Positions 1 through 8,590 of a stretch of DNA of 64,000 nucleotides are shown piece after piece. Each line of letters begins with the position of its first letter. Positions within the stretch are counted from its first letter, which is position 1. Source of the stretch: Halotia branconii CENA392. GTDB lineage: Bacteria > Cyanobacteriota > Cyanobacteriia > Cyanobacteriales > Nostocaceae. The notes beneath the pieces were generated by a model. The model was not told where the DNA came from, did not search any database, and saw nothing but the letters and a program-made list of their open reading frames with translations. Location of the stretch: contig NZ_CP124543.1 in the NCBI RefSeq assembly GCF_029953635.1, positions 6,790,367 through 6,854,366 of the forward strand, given 5' to 3'. A program made the translations under genes and the position numbers.

Positions 1-798
1 AACTAAACCAGCAATAAACACTGCTAAAAAGCCATAACCATTAATAACTTCTGTTAAGGAATAAGTTATTAAAATTATACTTATAGCAACAAAATCTTCC
101 ATCAATTCATCAGCAGAATGCTTTTCTTGGATTTTTTGATCAATCCAAACTATTGTTTTGGGAACAATAATTCCCATAATAATACCAGCTGCGATCGCCC
201 AAATTAAATCAACTGTAATCCAATGTTGGAACCAGTTACCCCAATTATTATCTTTAAGAGCATAAATGCCAAAATAAACAAAAGGAAAAGCTAAAGCATC
301 ATTTAATCCGCCTTCAGAAGTCAAACCAAAACGCAACTCATCTTGATCTTTTACGTCAACTAGTTGAACTTCTGAAGCTAATACCGGATCTGTTGGTGCA
401 AGAATTGCTCCTAATAAGATAGCTTCTCCCCAATTCATACCCAAAAAGAGTTTACCTACAGCAGCCAAAGCAAAAATTGAAATTGGCATTAAAAATCCAA
501 TTAATCTTGCTGTAATACTCCAAATATCTAATCTGAGTGGATGAATGATTTTTAAGCCGCAGCCAAATACCGAAATAATCACTACAAATTCTGCTATTCT
601 CTCTAGTAATTCGGCATTGAACACTTCATCTTGACGCAATTGGATCAGTCGAAAGCCATAAGGGCCTAAAAAAATACCAACCACTAAATAGATAATGGCA
701 AAAGAAAGAGGTAAACGAGAAATCCATCCTGACCCTAATGTGACTACTAGCAATAACAGACCAATTACAAGTAAGTCAATAATGTAAATATCTACCAT
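1..798 (-). CDS. Cation:proton antiporter (CPA1-like), 3' part missing
   Basis: An open frame reads leftwards from ATG at 798 off the window edge, so about 266 N-terminal residues are visible. The start MVDIYIIDLLVIGLLLLVV opens a first membrane helix, and further hydrophobic segments follow at helix-length spacing. The stretch LAPTDPVLASEVQ is the ATDP-type motif of the CPA1 Na+(K+)/H+ exchangers, and SEGGLNDALAFP is the downstream ND-type motif; together they carry the ion-binding acidic residues of the family. The protein should exchange Na+ or K+ for H+ in the inner membrane. The C-terminal part lies outside the window, so a cytosolic regulatory tail cannot be judged. Confidence 0.85.
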   Translation of the reverse strand, partial: MVDIYIIDLLVIGLLLLVVTLGSGWISRLPLSFAIIYLVVGIFLGPYGFRLIQLRQDEVFNAELLERIAEFVVIISVFGCGLKIIHPLRLDIWSITARLIGFLMPISIFALAAVGKLFLGMNWGEAILLGAILAPTDPVLASEVQLVDVKDQDELRFGLTSEGGLNDALAFPFVYFGIYALKDNNWGNWFQHWITVDLIWAIAAGIIMGIIVPKTIVWIDQKIQEKHSADELMEDFVAISIILITYSLTEVINGYGFLAVFIAGLV

Positions 799-1698
799 AG
801 CAATTGAAATAAAAATACACATAACACTTTGTAAGTATAGTTATGGTGGCTTTTGATTACAAATAGCCTAAAGGTAGATTTTGTTAAATAAGTTAATATT
901 TATTTTTACCTCTACTAATGTAGTAAAAATAGCGAAAATATTATAAATTTGTGGTAATAACTCATTTGTAAAAGCGATCGCCTTTTTGAGCAGAGTGAAT
1001 TTCTAACTACTTTAGGTTAATCAAAGAAACTAAATATTACTCAGAACTTATGCACAGGTAAGGAAAATCTAACCGCAGAGGACGTTGAGAAGCCAATGCG
1101 TTAGTGAGGCAGTGTGGTCTTGTCTCAAGGGGAGACGCTGTGCGTAGCTTGCTTCCCCACAGGGGTACGCTGAGAGCGAGTCAAGGGTTTCCCGACTTGT
1201 ACCGCTAAAGCGGAACCCGCAAGATAGCAACTGGCGTGACCTTTTTGGAATTAACTATCGCTTCATAAATTTTTACAAAAATGCTGTTCTATGGGTAAAC
1301 CGTGAGATAAATACGTTCTTGTAATGTTGTTTGTTGATTATAAAAGAATCGGCACATCTGGCAAAGACAAATTGTATAAGAGCAGTCCCACAGGCAAAAT
1401 ACCAACTGCTATAAATGGAAATAAACAAGTCAAATCCTCTTTACTAGAGCCTCTTTGCCCAGTTGTTGAGTTTCGACTAAGCAAAAATCGAGTTTCGACT
1501 GCGCTCAACTGCCGCGAAGTCAAGATTCAACTATCGCCCAGTCGAAACACTGCCTCCTGCCTTATTTCTTGAAAGTGCCTATTACATTGTTTAAAGTTAT
1601 GTAGCCTTTTGAGTACAGGCTAGGAGCCACTGCGGTAAACTATGCCTTGATTATGATTCTTTCGCAGAGAAGAACACTCGAAAGGAGCCGTTTTTTCA
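799..1698. other. Gene-free stretch with dispersed repeats upstream of psaC
   Basis: No convincing gene is seen in these 900 bases. From about 1070 to 1230 there is a GC-richer dispersed repeat with phrases such as GGGTTTCCCGACTTGTA and CCGCTAAAGCGGAACCCGC; close relatives occur near 10540, 16360 and 40220. From about 1467 to 1550 lies a second repeat type (GTTTCGACTGCGCTCAACTG, CGCGAAGTC) that recurs near 27150 and 47800. The last 100 bases must hold the psaC promoter and leader; a good ribosome site, AAAGGAG, starts at 1681. Confidence 0.6.
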
Positions 1699-1944
1699 AT
1701 GTCTCATACCGTAAAAATCTACGATACCTGCATTGGTTGCACCCAATGCGTCCGCGCTTGCCCTACTGACGTGCTAGAGATGGTTCCTTGGGATGGCTGT
1801 AAGGCTGCTCAAATTGCCTCCTCACCCCGCACAGAAGACTGCGTAGGATGCAAGCGTTGTGAAACTGCTTGCCCCACTGACTTTTTGAGCATCCGGGTTT
1901 ACCTAGGAGCTGAAACAACTCGCAGTATGGGTCTAGCTTACTGA
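1699..1944 (+). CDS. psaC: Photosystem I iron-sulfur subunit PsaC
   Basis: PsaC holds the two [4Fe-4S] clusters FA and FB on the stromal (cytoplasmic) face of photosystem I and passes electrons to ferredoxin or flavodoxin. The 81-residue product is full length and carries two CxxCxxCxxxCP motifs, CIGCTQCVRACP and CVGCKRCETACP, which bind both clusters. It ends in the typical MGLAY. The start is fixed by AAAGGAG fourteen bases upstream. It stands alone, with a strong terminator at 2095-2117 before glmS; psaC next to glmS is an order I associate with Nostoc/Anabaena genomes. Identification is essentially certain. Confidence 0.99.
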   Translation: MSHTVKIYDTCIGCTQCVRACPTDVLEMVPWDGCKAAQIASSPRTEDCVGCKRCETACPTDFLSIRVYLGAETTRSMGLAY

Positions 1945-2094
1945 GGAATTTTCTCTAAAATTTCTCACTTGGTTCACAATTCAAGTGTTTCCATAGCAAG
2001 CACCTTTAGGATTGTAGGGTGGATACTACCTACCCTACTAATATTGTCTTTTTAGTCTAAAAGCTCAAAAACCATAACAATATTTAGTAGTAGA

Positions 2095-2117
2095 GGAGCA
2101 AATTGCTCCTTTTTTTT
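2095..2117 (+). terminator. Rho-independent terminator of psaC
   Basis: GGAGCA and TGCTCC form a perfect 6-bp stem around a 3-base loop, followed directly by eight T. A second inverted repeat at 2014-2038 (GTAGGGT / ACCCTAC) lies just upstream and may help. This separates psaC from glmS. Confidence 0.85.
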
Positions 2118-2187
2118 GGCAAAACTGTGTCTTGATGCTGGCAACTATACTGGATTTAATAATCTTGCAACCGGAGTGGTGTGAGTA

Positions 2188-4071
2188 ATGTGTGGAATCG
2201 TTGGGTATATAGGCACTCAAGCGGCAACAGAAATTTTACTAGCTGGTCTAGAAAAACTGGAATATAGAGGTTATGATTCTGCTGGAATCGCTACGGTTTG
2301 GGAAGGTGAGGTTAATTGTGTCCGGGCAAAGGGCAAACTGAATAACCTGCGTTCTAAACTTGAACAACTAGAAAACCCTGCTCAAATTGGTATCGGTCAT
2401 ACTCGCTGGGCAACTCATGGCAAGCCAGAAGAGTATAATGCTCATCCCCACTTAGATACAGCGATGCGAGTCGCAGTAGTCCAAAATGGTATTATCGAAA
2501 ACTACCGCGAGTTACGTGAAGAACTCAAGCAAAAAGGACACGAGTTTCGTTCTGAAACTGACACAGAGGTAATTCCTCATCTCATAGCTGAATTTTTAAA
2601 GAATCTTCCCGCCTCATCTTCATCATCTGCCTTTTTAGACGCAGTTAGCCAAGCTGTGAATTACTTGAAGGGTGCATTTGCGATCGCAGTTATTTCTGCT
2701 GATTATCCAGATGAATTGATTGTAGTTCGTCAACAAGCACCTTTAGTAATTGGGTTTGGTCAAGGTGAGTTTTTCTGTGCATCTGACACACCAGCAATAG
2801 TTGCTTACACTCGTGCAGTGTTACCCCTAGAAAATGGCGAAATTGCCCGCCTCACACCTTTAGGAGTGGAGATTTACAATTTTGCTGGCGACAGGCTTAA
2901 AAAACAACCCCGGATGCTCAACTTGAGTCCCATGATGGTAGAAAAGCAGGGATTTAAGCACTTCATGCTCAAAGAAATTTATGAGCAACCGGGAGTAGTA
3001 CGAGCTTGTTTAGAAGCTTATTTTACTAATACAGAAAAATCTAGTGAATCACCAATTAATTTAGGTTTACCTACAGACTTCTACGCAGATTTAGCACAAA
3101 TTCACATTGTTGCTTGTGGTACTAGTTGGCACGCTGCGTTAGTAGGAAAATATTTACTTGAGCAATTAGCAGGAATTTCAACTCAGGTACATTATGCTTC
3201 AGAATATCGTTATGCACCATCACCCCTAACACCAAATACATTAATTGTTGGTGTGACTCAATCAGGTGAAACTGCTGATACTTTAGCAGCTTTGGCAATG
3301 GAAAAAGAACGTCGCCAAGGGCAAGAACCCCAATATCAAGCACGATTATTAGGCATTACCAATCGCCCGGAAAGCAGCCTAGGGTTAATGGTTCCCCATA
3401 TTATCAATACCTTGGCAGGAATTGAAATCGGGGTAGCAGCGACAAAAACTTTTATTGCCCAACTGATGGCATTTTATGCTTTAGCTTTAGATTTAGCGGC
3501 TCGCCGTCAGACAGTTCCTTTAGAAAAATTAGTAGAGATTATTACCGGGTTGCGACAAATACCCAAAGAAATTGAAGCGACTTTAGAAAGTCAAGAAAGT
3601 CTAACTGAACATTTAGCTCATGACTTTGCCGAAACCAAAGATTTTATTTTTTTGGGAAGGGGAATTAACTTTCCCATCGCCTTAGAAGGAGCTTTGAAAT
3701 TAAAAGAAATCAGCTACATTCATGCTGAAGGTTATCCCGCTGGAGAAATGAAACATGGTCCCATTGCTTTATTAGATTCTAAAGTGCCGGTAGTGGCGAT
3801 CGCAGTTCCTGGTAGTGTGTATGAGAAGGTTATTTCTAACGCCCAAGAAGCCAAAGCCAGAGATTCTCGATTAATTGGTGTAACACCTGTAAAAGATGGC
3901 GAAGCCGCAGAAATATTTAATGATTTACTCCCTGTTTCATCAGTGGACGAATTACTCTCACCCATCCTCACAGTAGTACCTCTGCAACTATTGGCTTATC
4001 ACATCGCCGCCCGTCGCGGTTTAGACGTTGACCAGCCTCGTAACCTGGCAAAATCGGTGACTGTGGAATAA
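2188..4071 (+). CDS. glmS: Glucosamine-6-phosphate synthase (isomerizing)
   Basis: GlmS makes glucosamine-6-phosphate from fructose-6-phosphate and glutamine, the entry step to UDP-GlcNAc, peptidoglycan and lipopolysaccharide. The product starts MCGIVGYIG; Cys2 becomes the N-terminal nucleophile of the class II glutamine amidotransferase domain (about residues 1-240, with HTRWATHG). Two SIS sugar-isomerase domains follow (about 290-450 and 460-610; TQSGETADT binds the sugar phosphate), and the C-terminus LAKSVTVE is the conserved tail that closes the active site. At 627 residues it is close to the usual 600-630. It is transcribed alone between two terminators. Confidence 0.98.
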   Translation: MCGIVGYIGTQAATEILLAGLEKLEYRGYDSAGIATVWEGEVNCVRAKGKLNNLRSKLEQLENPAQIGIGHTRWATHGKPEEYNAHPHLDTAMRVAVVQNGIIENYRELREELKQKGHEFRSETDTEVIPHLIAEFLKNLPASSSSSAFLDAVSQAVNYLKGAFAIAVISADYPDELIVVRQQAPLVIGFGQGEFFCASDTPAIVAYTRAVLPLENGEIARLTPLGVEIYNFAGDRLKKQPRMLNLSPMMVEKQGFKHFMLKEIYEQPGVVRACLEAYFTNTEKSSESPINLGLPTDFYADLAQIHIVACGTSWHAALVGKYLLEQLAGISTQVHYASEYRYAPSPLTPNTLIVGVTQSGETADTLAALAMEKERRQGQEPQYQARLLGITNRPESSLGLMVPHIINTLAGIEIGVAATKTFIAQLMAFYALALDLAARRQTVPLEKLVEIITGLRQIPKEIEATLESQESLTEHLAHDFAETKDFIFLGRGINFPIALEGALKLKEISYIHAEGYPAGEMKHGPIALLDSKVPVVAIAVPGSVYEKVISNAQEAKARDSRLIGVTPVKDGEAAEIFNDLLPVSSVDELLSPILTVVPLQLLAYHIAARRGLDVDQPRNLAKSVTVE

Positions 4072-4118
4072 ATAGGTTACAAATATTTAAGTAAATATTT
4101 GTAGAGTATATGAGGTAG

Positions 4119-4160
4119 TTTCCAGATGTAATTATTACATTACATCTGGAAATACTTTTT
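4119..4160 (+). terminator. Rho-independent terminator of glmS
   Basis: A perfect 14-bp stem (4119-4132 pairs with 4139-4152, arms TTTCCAGATGTAAT / ATTACATCTGGAAA) with a 6-base loop is followed by TACTTTTT. It sits about 50 bases after the glmS stop. Confidence 0.85.
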
Positions 4161-4296
4161 AAGTGATAGTCTAAGAAGCTGCTGAATCTATCTCACCAGC
4201 ACTAGTTTTTCAAATAGCAATGCCAAGTGGCATAATTCAAATTTAGTCACGTACTTATCACTGGTCTCACAAGAAAAAATAAGGAGGATATATACT

Positions 4297-6184
4297 ATGA
4301 GTCAAAAAACAATTGATTCTCAAAATCTGACTATAGAGAAAATTTTTGAAGATTTTTATATTATTCCTAGTTATCAAAGAGAGTATATTTGGAAAGAAAA
4401 ACAAGTGTTGGAGCTTTTAAATGATGTATATAGTGAGTTTCCTCTTTCAACAAATATAGAATCTGATGAATATTTCCTAGGCAGTATTGTAATTTGTCCT
4501 AGCACTGATGATACAGACAAAGTGTATCAGGTGATTGATGGACAACAAAGATTAACAACGTCTTATATTTTCTTTTGTACTGTTAAAAACTATATAAATA
4601 AGTTGCCAGAACATCAAAAGTTTGATGCCATTAAAAAATTAATTTATTCAGAATATACAAATGCACAAGGTCAAGATCAATCACGATACAGGATTAATCC
4701 TCAATATCCAGATAGTAAAAATATCTTGGAGGAATTTGCTAAGGATGAACTCAATATAGAAGAGATAGAAAAACAAAGAAATAATCAAACTGAATCTACA
4801 ATTAATTTGATATCAGCTTATCAAACAATAGAAGATTTTATCAAAGATAAATTTCAAGATAAAGAAAGCCAAATCAAGAGATTCTACGCTCCTTTTATCA
4901 AAAAAGTCAAGTTAGTTAGAGTTGAAACCACAGATATTAATCACGCCTTAAGAGTTTTTGAAACCATAAATAATAGAGGCGTTGGCTTAGATTCTATGGA
5001 TTTACTTAAAAATCTTTTATTTAAACAAGTTGAAAAAGAAGAGTTTTTAAAGATTAGTAATTTTTGGAAAGAAATAAAAAATGAGTTAGATTCTGTTAAA
5101 GAAAAACCTATGGATTTTTTAAGATATTTTATTCTAACTCAATATGCTATTGAAAGGGATAATGTTCAAAATAAAGAAGTATGAATGGTTGCTAGAAAAT
5201 AATACTATTTGTAAATATGAAGAAACCCCATTTGAGTTTGTAAAAGACTTACTGAATGCGGCTAAGTCTTATAAATCATTAGTTGAAAGAAAAAATCCTG
5301 CTGATAATTCTGAAAATCCGCATTTAGCAAATATTAAGTATTTAAGTCCTAATCTTAAACAACATTTGTATATGTTATTAGCAGCACGCGATATGTCCAT
5401 TAATATATTCACTCAATTGTGCCTCCATATTGAAAATTTTATCTTTGTTTATGGGTTTCCTAATAATTCCATGAGTGAATTAGAAAGATTATTTATTAAT
5501 TGGGGGCAAGAAATTCGTAGAATAGCAAAAACTGAAGACAGAGAACAACAATTATCTGATTTAAAAATTTTCATAGATAGTACTCTTGGGGAGCGTAAAG
5601 AAAATCTCAGGAAATCGTTTGAGAAAAAGTTTAGTGAAGCCAGTCAATTAGATTTTAATTCAAGGGGTACAAATAAAAAACCAACATCAAATGCTAATAA
5701 AAAAACAAAGTATATATTAGCAAAAATTTCTCAGTATATACAAATGATAGGTTATAGCGAGAATGATGAATATCAAAATTTAACAACTTTTACTCAGAGT
5801 TCAATAGAAATTGAGCATATTTTACCTCAAGATTTAAATTCTGAACCGATTAAGACTTTTGATAACCAGGATGAAGTGGAAACGTATATATATAAATTAG
5901 GTAACTTAGCTTTACTAGAACAAACACTCAACTCTTCAATTCAAAATAGTTCATTTGATATCAAAAAAAGAGCTTATAAACAATCAAATTTCCTTCTGAC
6001 ACAATGTATTTCTGATAAGCCTAGCATTGGAAATAATACTGCAATTAATCGGGCTGTTGAAGATTTAATAAGTTTTCAAGAATGGAATTCACAATCAATT
6101 GAGAAAAGACAAGAGATGCTAAAGGCATTAGCTTTGAAAATATGGTACGAGGAAGTATCTTTTAGAAAAGATATACCTGAATAA
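4297..6184 (+). pseudogene. DUF262/DUF1524 (GmrSD-like) restriction protein, frameshifted
   Basis: Two overlapping frames together make one protein of about 630 residues. The first (4297-5184, 295 aa) has the DUF262 ParB-like NTPase start: PSYQREYIW and IDGQQRLT, where D81-R85 is the DGQQR motif. The second (frame open through 5144-6184) has the DUF1524 HNH-type nuclease end: IEIEHILPQDLN, then KLGNLALLEQTLN and KKRAYKQSNF. GmrSD-type enzymes of this architecture cut modified phage DNA (type IV restriction). The reading frame changes near 5165-5184; frame 1 stops just after VQNKE and frame 2 resumes at YEWLL. GGAGG at 4282 precedes the start. It is either a decayed gene, a phase-variable gene or a sequencing error. 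The stretch is AT-rich, fitting transfer. Confidence 0.8.
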
Positions 6185-6231
6185 TTTTAATTATAAAAAT
6201 TCATTTTTGTATTTGGATACCAATAAATTAA

Positions 6232-6351
6232 GTGCGTTTGGTTTACCCATTAGCAGGTAAGTCCCTGAGAATTGGCAAGCATACAATTCGTTTAGGTATT
6301 CCCGACATATGTTTGCTTCAACCTGCGGAGAAACTGCGATCGCGCATCTAA
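6232..6351 (+). pseudogene. Remnant of a cas6/cmx6 CRISPR RNA endonuclease gene
   Basis: A 39-residue open stretch from GTG 6232 reads VYPLAGKSLRIGKHTIRLG, then IPDICLLQPAEKLRSRI and stop. From memory of the family this matches the middle of Cas6 of the Cmx6 (I-MYXAN/I-D-associated) kind, where PLAG..LRIG...IRLGIP...L.PA..LRSRI is followed by VxIKGF. Both the N-terminal part and the glycine-rich C-terminus are absent. No other cas gene and no CRISPR array are seen nearby. Identification rests on motif memory only. Confidence 0.45.
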
Positions 6352-6715
6352 ATCAACCATCATTCTGAGATATTTTTGCGATTATTTTTTCCCACTGCTC
6401 AATCTGGTTCTGTAGTTGTAATTGACGATCGCCCACTCCTACACAGTCCCTTACTAACACACCAAATCCCCAAAAAATAACCAAACAAGGAGAAAAGTCA
6501 AATGAACAATTTCAATCCCCTGACTTTTTATAAACATTCCACCTTGGCGATCGCCTTTCACCCTCAGAGTGATCGGTACAGTTAGCGTATTAGCAAAAAC
6601 ATAAACCTTTATGATTACAGAATCGAGGAACTCTGGCACAAATGGCAGCCAAAGTGATCGCTGTCCCAAGGTGCGATCGCGGTGTGTAGCGAGGAGCGAT
6701 CGCATCATGAATTTA
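6352..6715. other. Gene-free stretch between cas6 remnant and vapC
   Basis: No supportable gene. A reading frame on the minus strand (about 6366-6440) could encode a peptide ending QIEQWEKIIAKISQNDG, which looks like a protein C-terminus with no recognisable body; it may be debris of the same decayed locus. Several HIP1 octamers (GCGATCGC or near matches) are present. Confidence 0.4.
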
Positions 6716-7096
6716 TCAACGAATCACTTGCACGTCCAACGCCAAACCCAAAGTTGCCCAGAGGCGATCGCAGGTCAAAACTGGGACATTCAACCGCATC
6801 CCCAAACTCAAACAAGCACGATCTCCCAACGACAGCCCAGCCTGTCGAGTTTGCAACCAGAGTCGCCCTACCATATCAGCATCTTCAAGAGAAAAAGGAG
6901 CGATCGTCAGCCCCAACGCTTCCAAATCTTCCCGCATCCCATCGACTACGACACCAGCAGCCACAGACTTCTGCACTACTTCCGCCCAATTCACACTCGA
7001 CATCACCGATTCAGCCAGTACTGCTTCAACCGCCTCACTTCCAGGCTCATCTTGCAAATAGGCAAGCAATGCCGAGGCATCCAACACAACCGTCAT
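6716..7096 (-). CDS. PIN-domain toxin (VapC family ribonuclease)
   Basis: A 126-residue PIN domain with the full acidic set: D6 in VVLDASALLA, E39 in VNWAEV, D92 in LSLGDRACL and D110 in TCDR. These bind Mg2+/Mn2+ for RNA cleavage. VapC toxins cut tRNA or rRNA sites and are neutralised by the partner made from the same transcript. Its start overlaps the stop of the antitoxin gene by 4 bases (ATGA), so translation is coupled. Length and motifs are complete, so the toxin should be active. Confidence 0.9.
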   Translation of the reverse strand: MTVVLDASALLAYLQDEPGSEAVEAVLAESVMSSVNWAEVVQKSVAAGVVVDGMREDLEALGLTIAPFSLEDADMVGRLWLQTRQAGLSLGDRACLSLGMRLNVPVLTCDRLWATLGLALDVQVIR

Positions 7097-7359
7097 TCAC
7101 TTACTTCCCGTTGCGCTTCTTCCTGTCGTTGGGCGATCAATTCATCCGCAAGGCTAGTGTTTTTTATCACATGGGAAAACCGAGCCTTAAGTCGGCGTTG
7201 GACAGTTTCCAGCTTTTCCAACACTAATCGTCCATCTTCAAGCCGAGCAATCAATGTATCACCTGGTTCAAAGCCAAGGGATTTTCGCAAAGCCGCAGGA
7301 ATCACTAATCGCCCTTGCTCACCCAGTCGAACCTCAACATGGGTAGGAAATTCAGCCAT
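7093..7359 (-). CDS. AbrB-type antitoxin (VapB family)
   Basis: An 88-residue protein with an N-terminal swapped-hairpin AbrB/SpoVT DNA-binding domain: VRLGEQGRLVIPAALRKSLG then FEPGDTLIARLEDGRLVLE. The charged C-terminal tail (about 50-88) should wrap the PIN toxin. It is the first gene of the pair and should autoregulate through its upstream repeats at 7374-7401. The ATG at 7359 begins directly at the conserved domain. Confidence 0.88.
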   Translation of the reverse strand: MAEFPTHVEVRLGEQGRLVIPAALRKSLGFEPGDTLIARLEDGRLVLEKLETVQRRLKARFSHVIKNTSLADELIAQRQEEAQREVSE

Positions 7360-7373
7360 AGGGATAATAAATG

Positions 7374-7418
7374 TGCCACATAACTATTGTATCTGCCACA
7401 TTGCTCTAATTTGTGGCA
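7374..7418 (-). promoter_or_regulatory. Candidate operator of the VapBC-type pair
   Basis: TGCCACAT occurs at 7374-7381 and again at 7394-7401, exactly 20 bases (two helical turns) apart, and TGTGGCA lies inverted at 7412-7418. The sites are 15-60 bases upstream of the antitoxin start, where an AbrB-type repressor would bind. Inference from position and symmetry. Confidence 0.45.
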
Positions 7419-7450
7419 AAAAAGGGAGAGCAAGAATAGTTAGCTCTCCT
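7418..7450 (-). terminator. Minus-strand terminator upstream of vapB
   Basis: Read on the minus strand, GGAGAGC (449-443) pairs with GCTCTCC (431-425), then six T follow (complement of A 7418-7423). It would end a transcript arriving from 7450-8500, where no gene is recognised. Confidence 0.55.
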
Positions 7451-7574
7451 TAATCCCCAGAAATACGTAGTGATCGCCCCTCTCTCAAAAAATCTTTTCA
7501 CTGTGTAAAGCGATCGCGTCAAACCAGACAAACAATATACAACACCGAATGAACAATAACCTCTCAGGAAGTAC

Positions 7575-8043
7575 GATTGTACCGAGTAAAAGTGCGATCG
7601 CTTCCAGAGGTTATTTTTATATGGTTAGAATCAGAATGGAATAGACGCAAGCTGAATATAAGCGGTGTATCAAAGAAGGTCGTAGTCGAGGAAGAGAGAA
7701 AGAATATAAACCTTGTCTTACAATTTAGTTCTTTCCTGTGGTTATAAATTTTGAAATTTTCAATACAACAGCTAGAAGAATATCTCAGAATTACAGAGTA
7801 AGGATTCAGGTATATGGGTATTGACAAGTGTGATATCTATTGAGTAGAAAATCGAGATTCTTTCCTCCACTTAGTTGCCTTTAGAATGATAAAGTCTATT
7901 CTTCGCGTACTATAAAAAAGTTGCAAATTAATTAACAAAATTGGAACATAACTCTTAGGAGTAAATATTGTGATGTGATCGCCTTCAAGAGATTTTTTAT
8001 AGCTAGAGGAAGACAAGAGTAGACGCAAGCTAAGTTTGAGCTT
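7575..8043. repeat. Two diverged direct repeats in a gene-free 1.2-kb stretch
   Basis: The block at about 7575-7665 and the block at about 7955-8043 align along their length. Both have a GTGATCGC-like start (GTGCGATCGCTTCCAGAG versus GTGATCGCCTTCAAGAG), a T-rich middle with TTTTTATA, and the shared core TAGACGCAAGCT. Spacing is about 380 bases. The whole span 7360-8590 shows no convincing protein gene; open frames on the minus strand across it have no family features. Confidence 0.5.
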
Positions 8044-8315
8044 TACTTCATAAACTCTCTCAGTAATTGGTCTAAGCGTGTTACGAATGCTTAGGGAGGT
8101 TTTTTCAGCCAATGATTCAAATGGAAATAAACTATCTGAAAAGCTTATAAGGCAAAACTTTGAGAAATTTTATAACTTTTTTATTTGTCAATATGAGAAA
8201 GACTTCATAAATTATACAACTTTATTTTTTCGGGCTTAGGCAAATAGCAACGTAAATCCAGTCCTTACAAGCTTTTAAATTGTACAACTTTTTTATATTT
8301 TTACAATTGAAACTT

Positions 8316-8358
8316 AAATAGCTCTTCAGCAATTTATATAGTTGAAAGAGCTATTTTT
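8316..8358. terminator. Strong hairpin followed by T-run
   Basis: AAATAGCTCTT (8316-8326) pairs perfectly with AAGAGCTATTT (8346-8356), an 11-bp stem with a 19-base loop, running into TTTTTA. It works in either direction on paper. No gene ends immediately upstream, so it may belong to an unrecognised transcript. Confidence 0.5.
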
Positions 8359-8590
8359 ATGAGTATAAATACTATGCATAATTGTATATGAAAATACACA
8401 AATATATCTAATTTCACCTTTCATTGTAAAATTGTCCGTTTAAATGCGATCGCAGCAACTTAAATGTATATCTGTGTTCTATTAGACTGCAATGATCACT
8501 GAATTGTTAATTAACTAGAGATTATAAACTTGAGTAATCGCGTTGGTATAGCTTACCTTGGGTATGCAATATTTTGCCGCCAGAATGCAG

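Noticed and set aside
1324..1572. 82-residue open frame upstream of psaC
   Set aside because: It runs through a dispersed TTTCGACT repeat, has no domain, and an opposite-strand frame of similar quality exists; not counted as a gene.
6611..7453. Plus-strand frames of 280 and 181 residues
   Set aside because: They are antisense to the well-supported toxin and antitoxin genes, rich in Ser/Arg/His and without domains.
7564..8112. Two minus-strand frames of 87 and 91 residues
   Set aside because: Their only similarity to each other follows from the DNA repeat; no ribosome site or domain.
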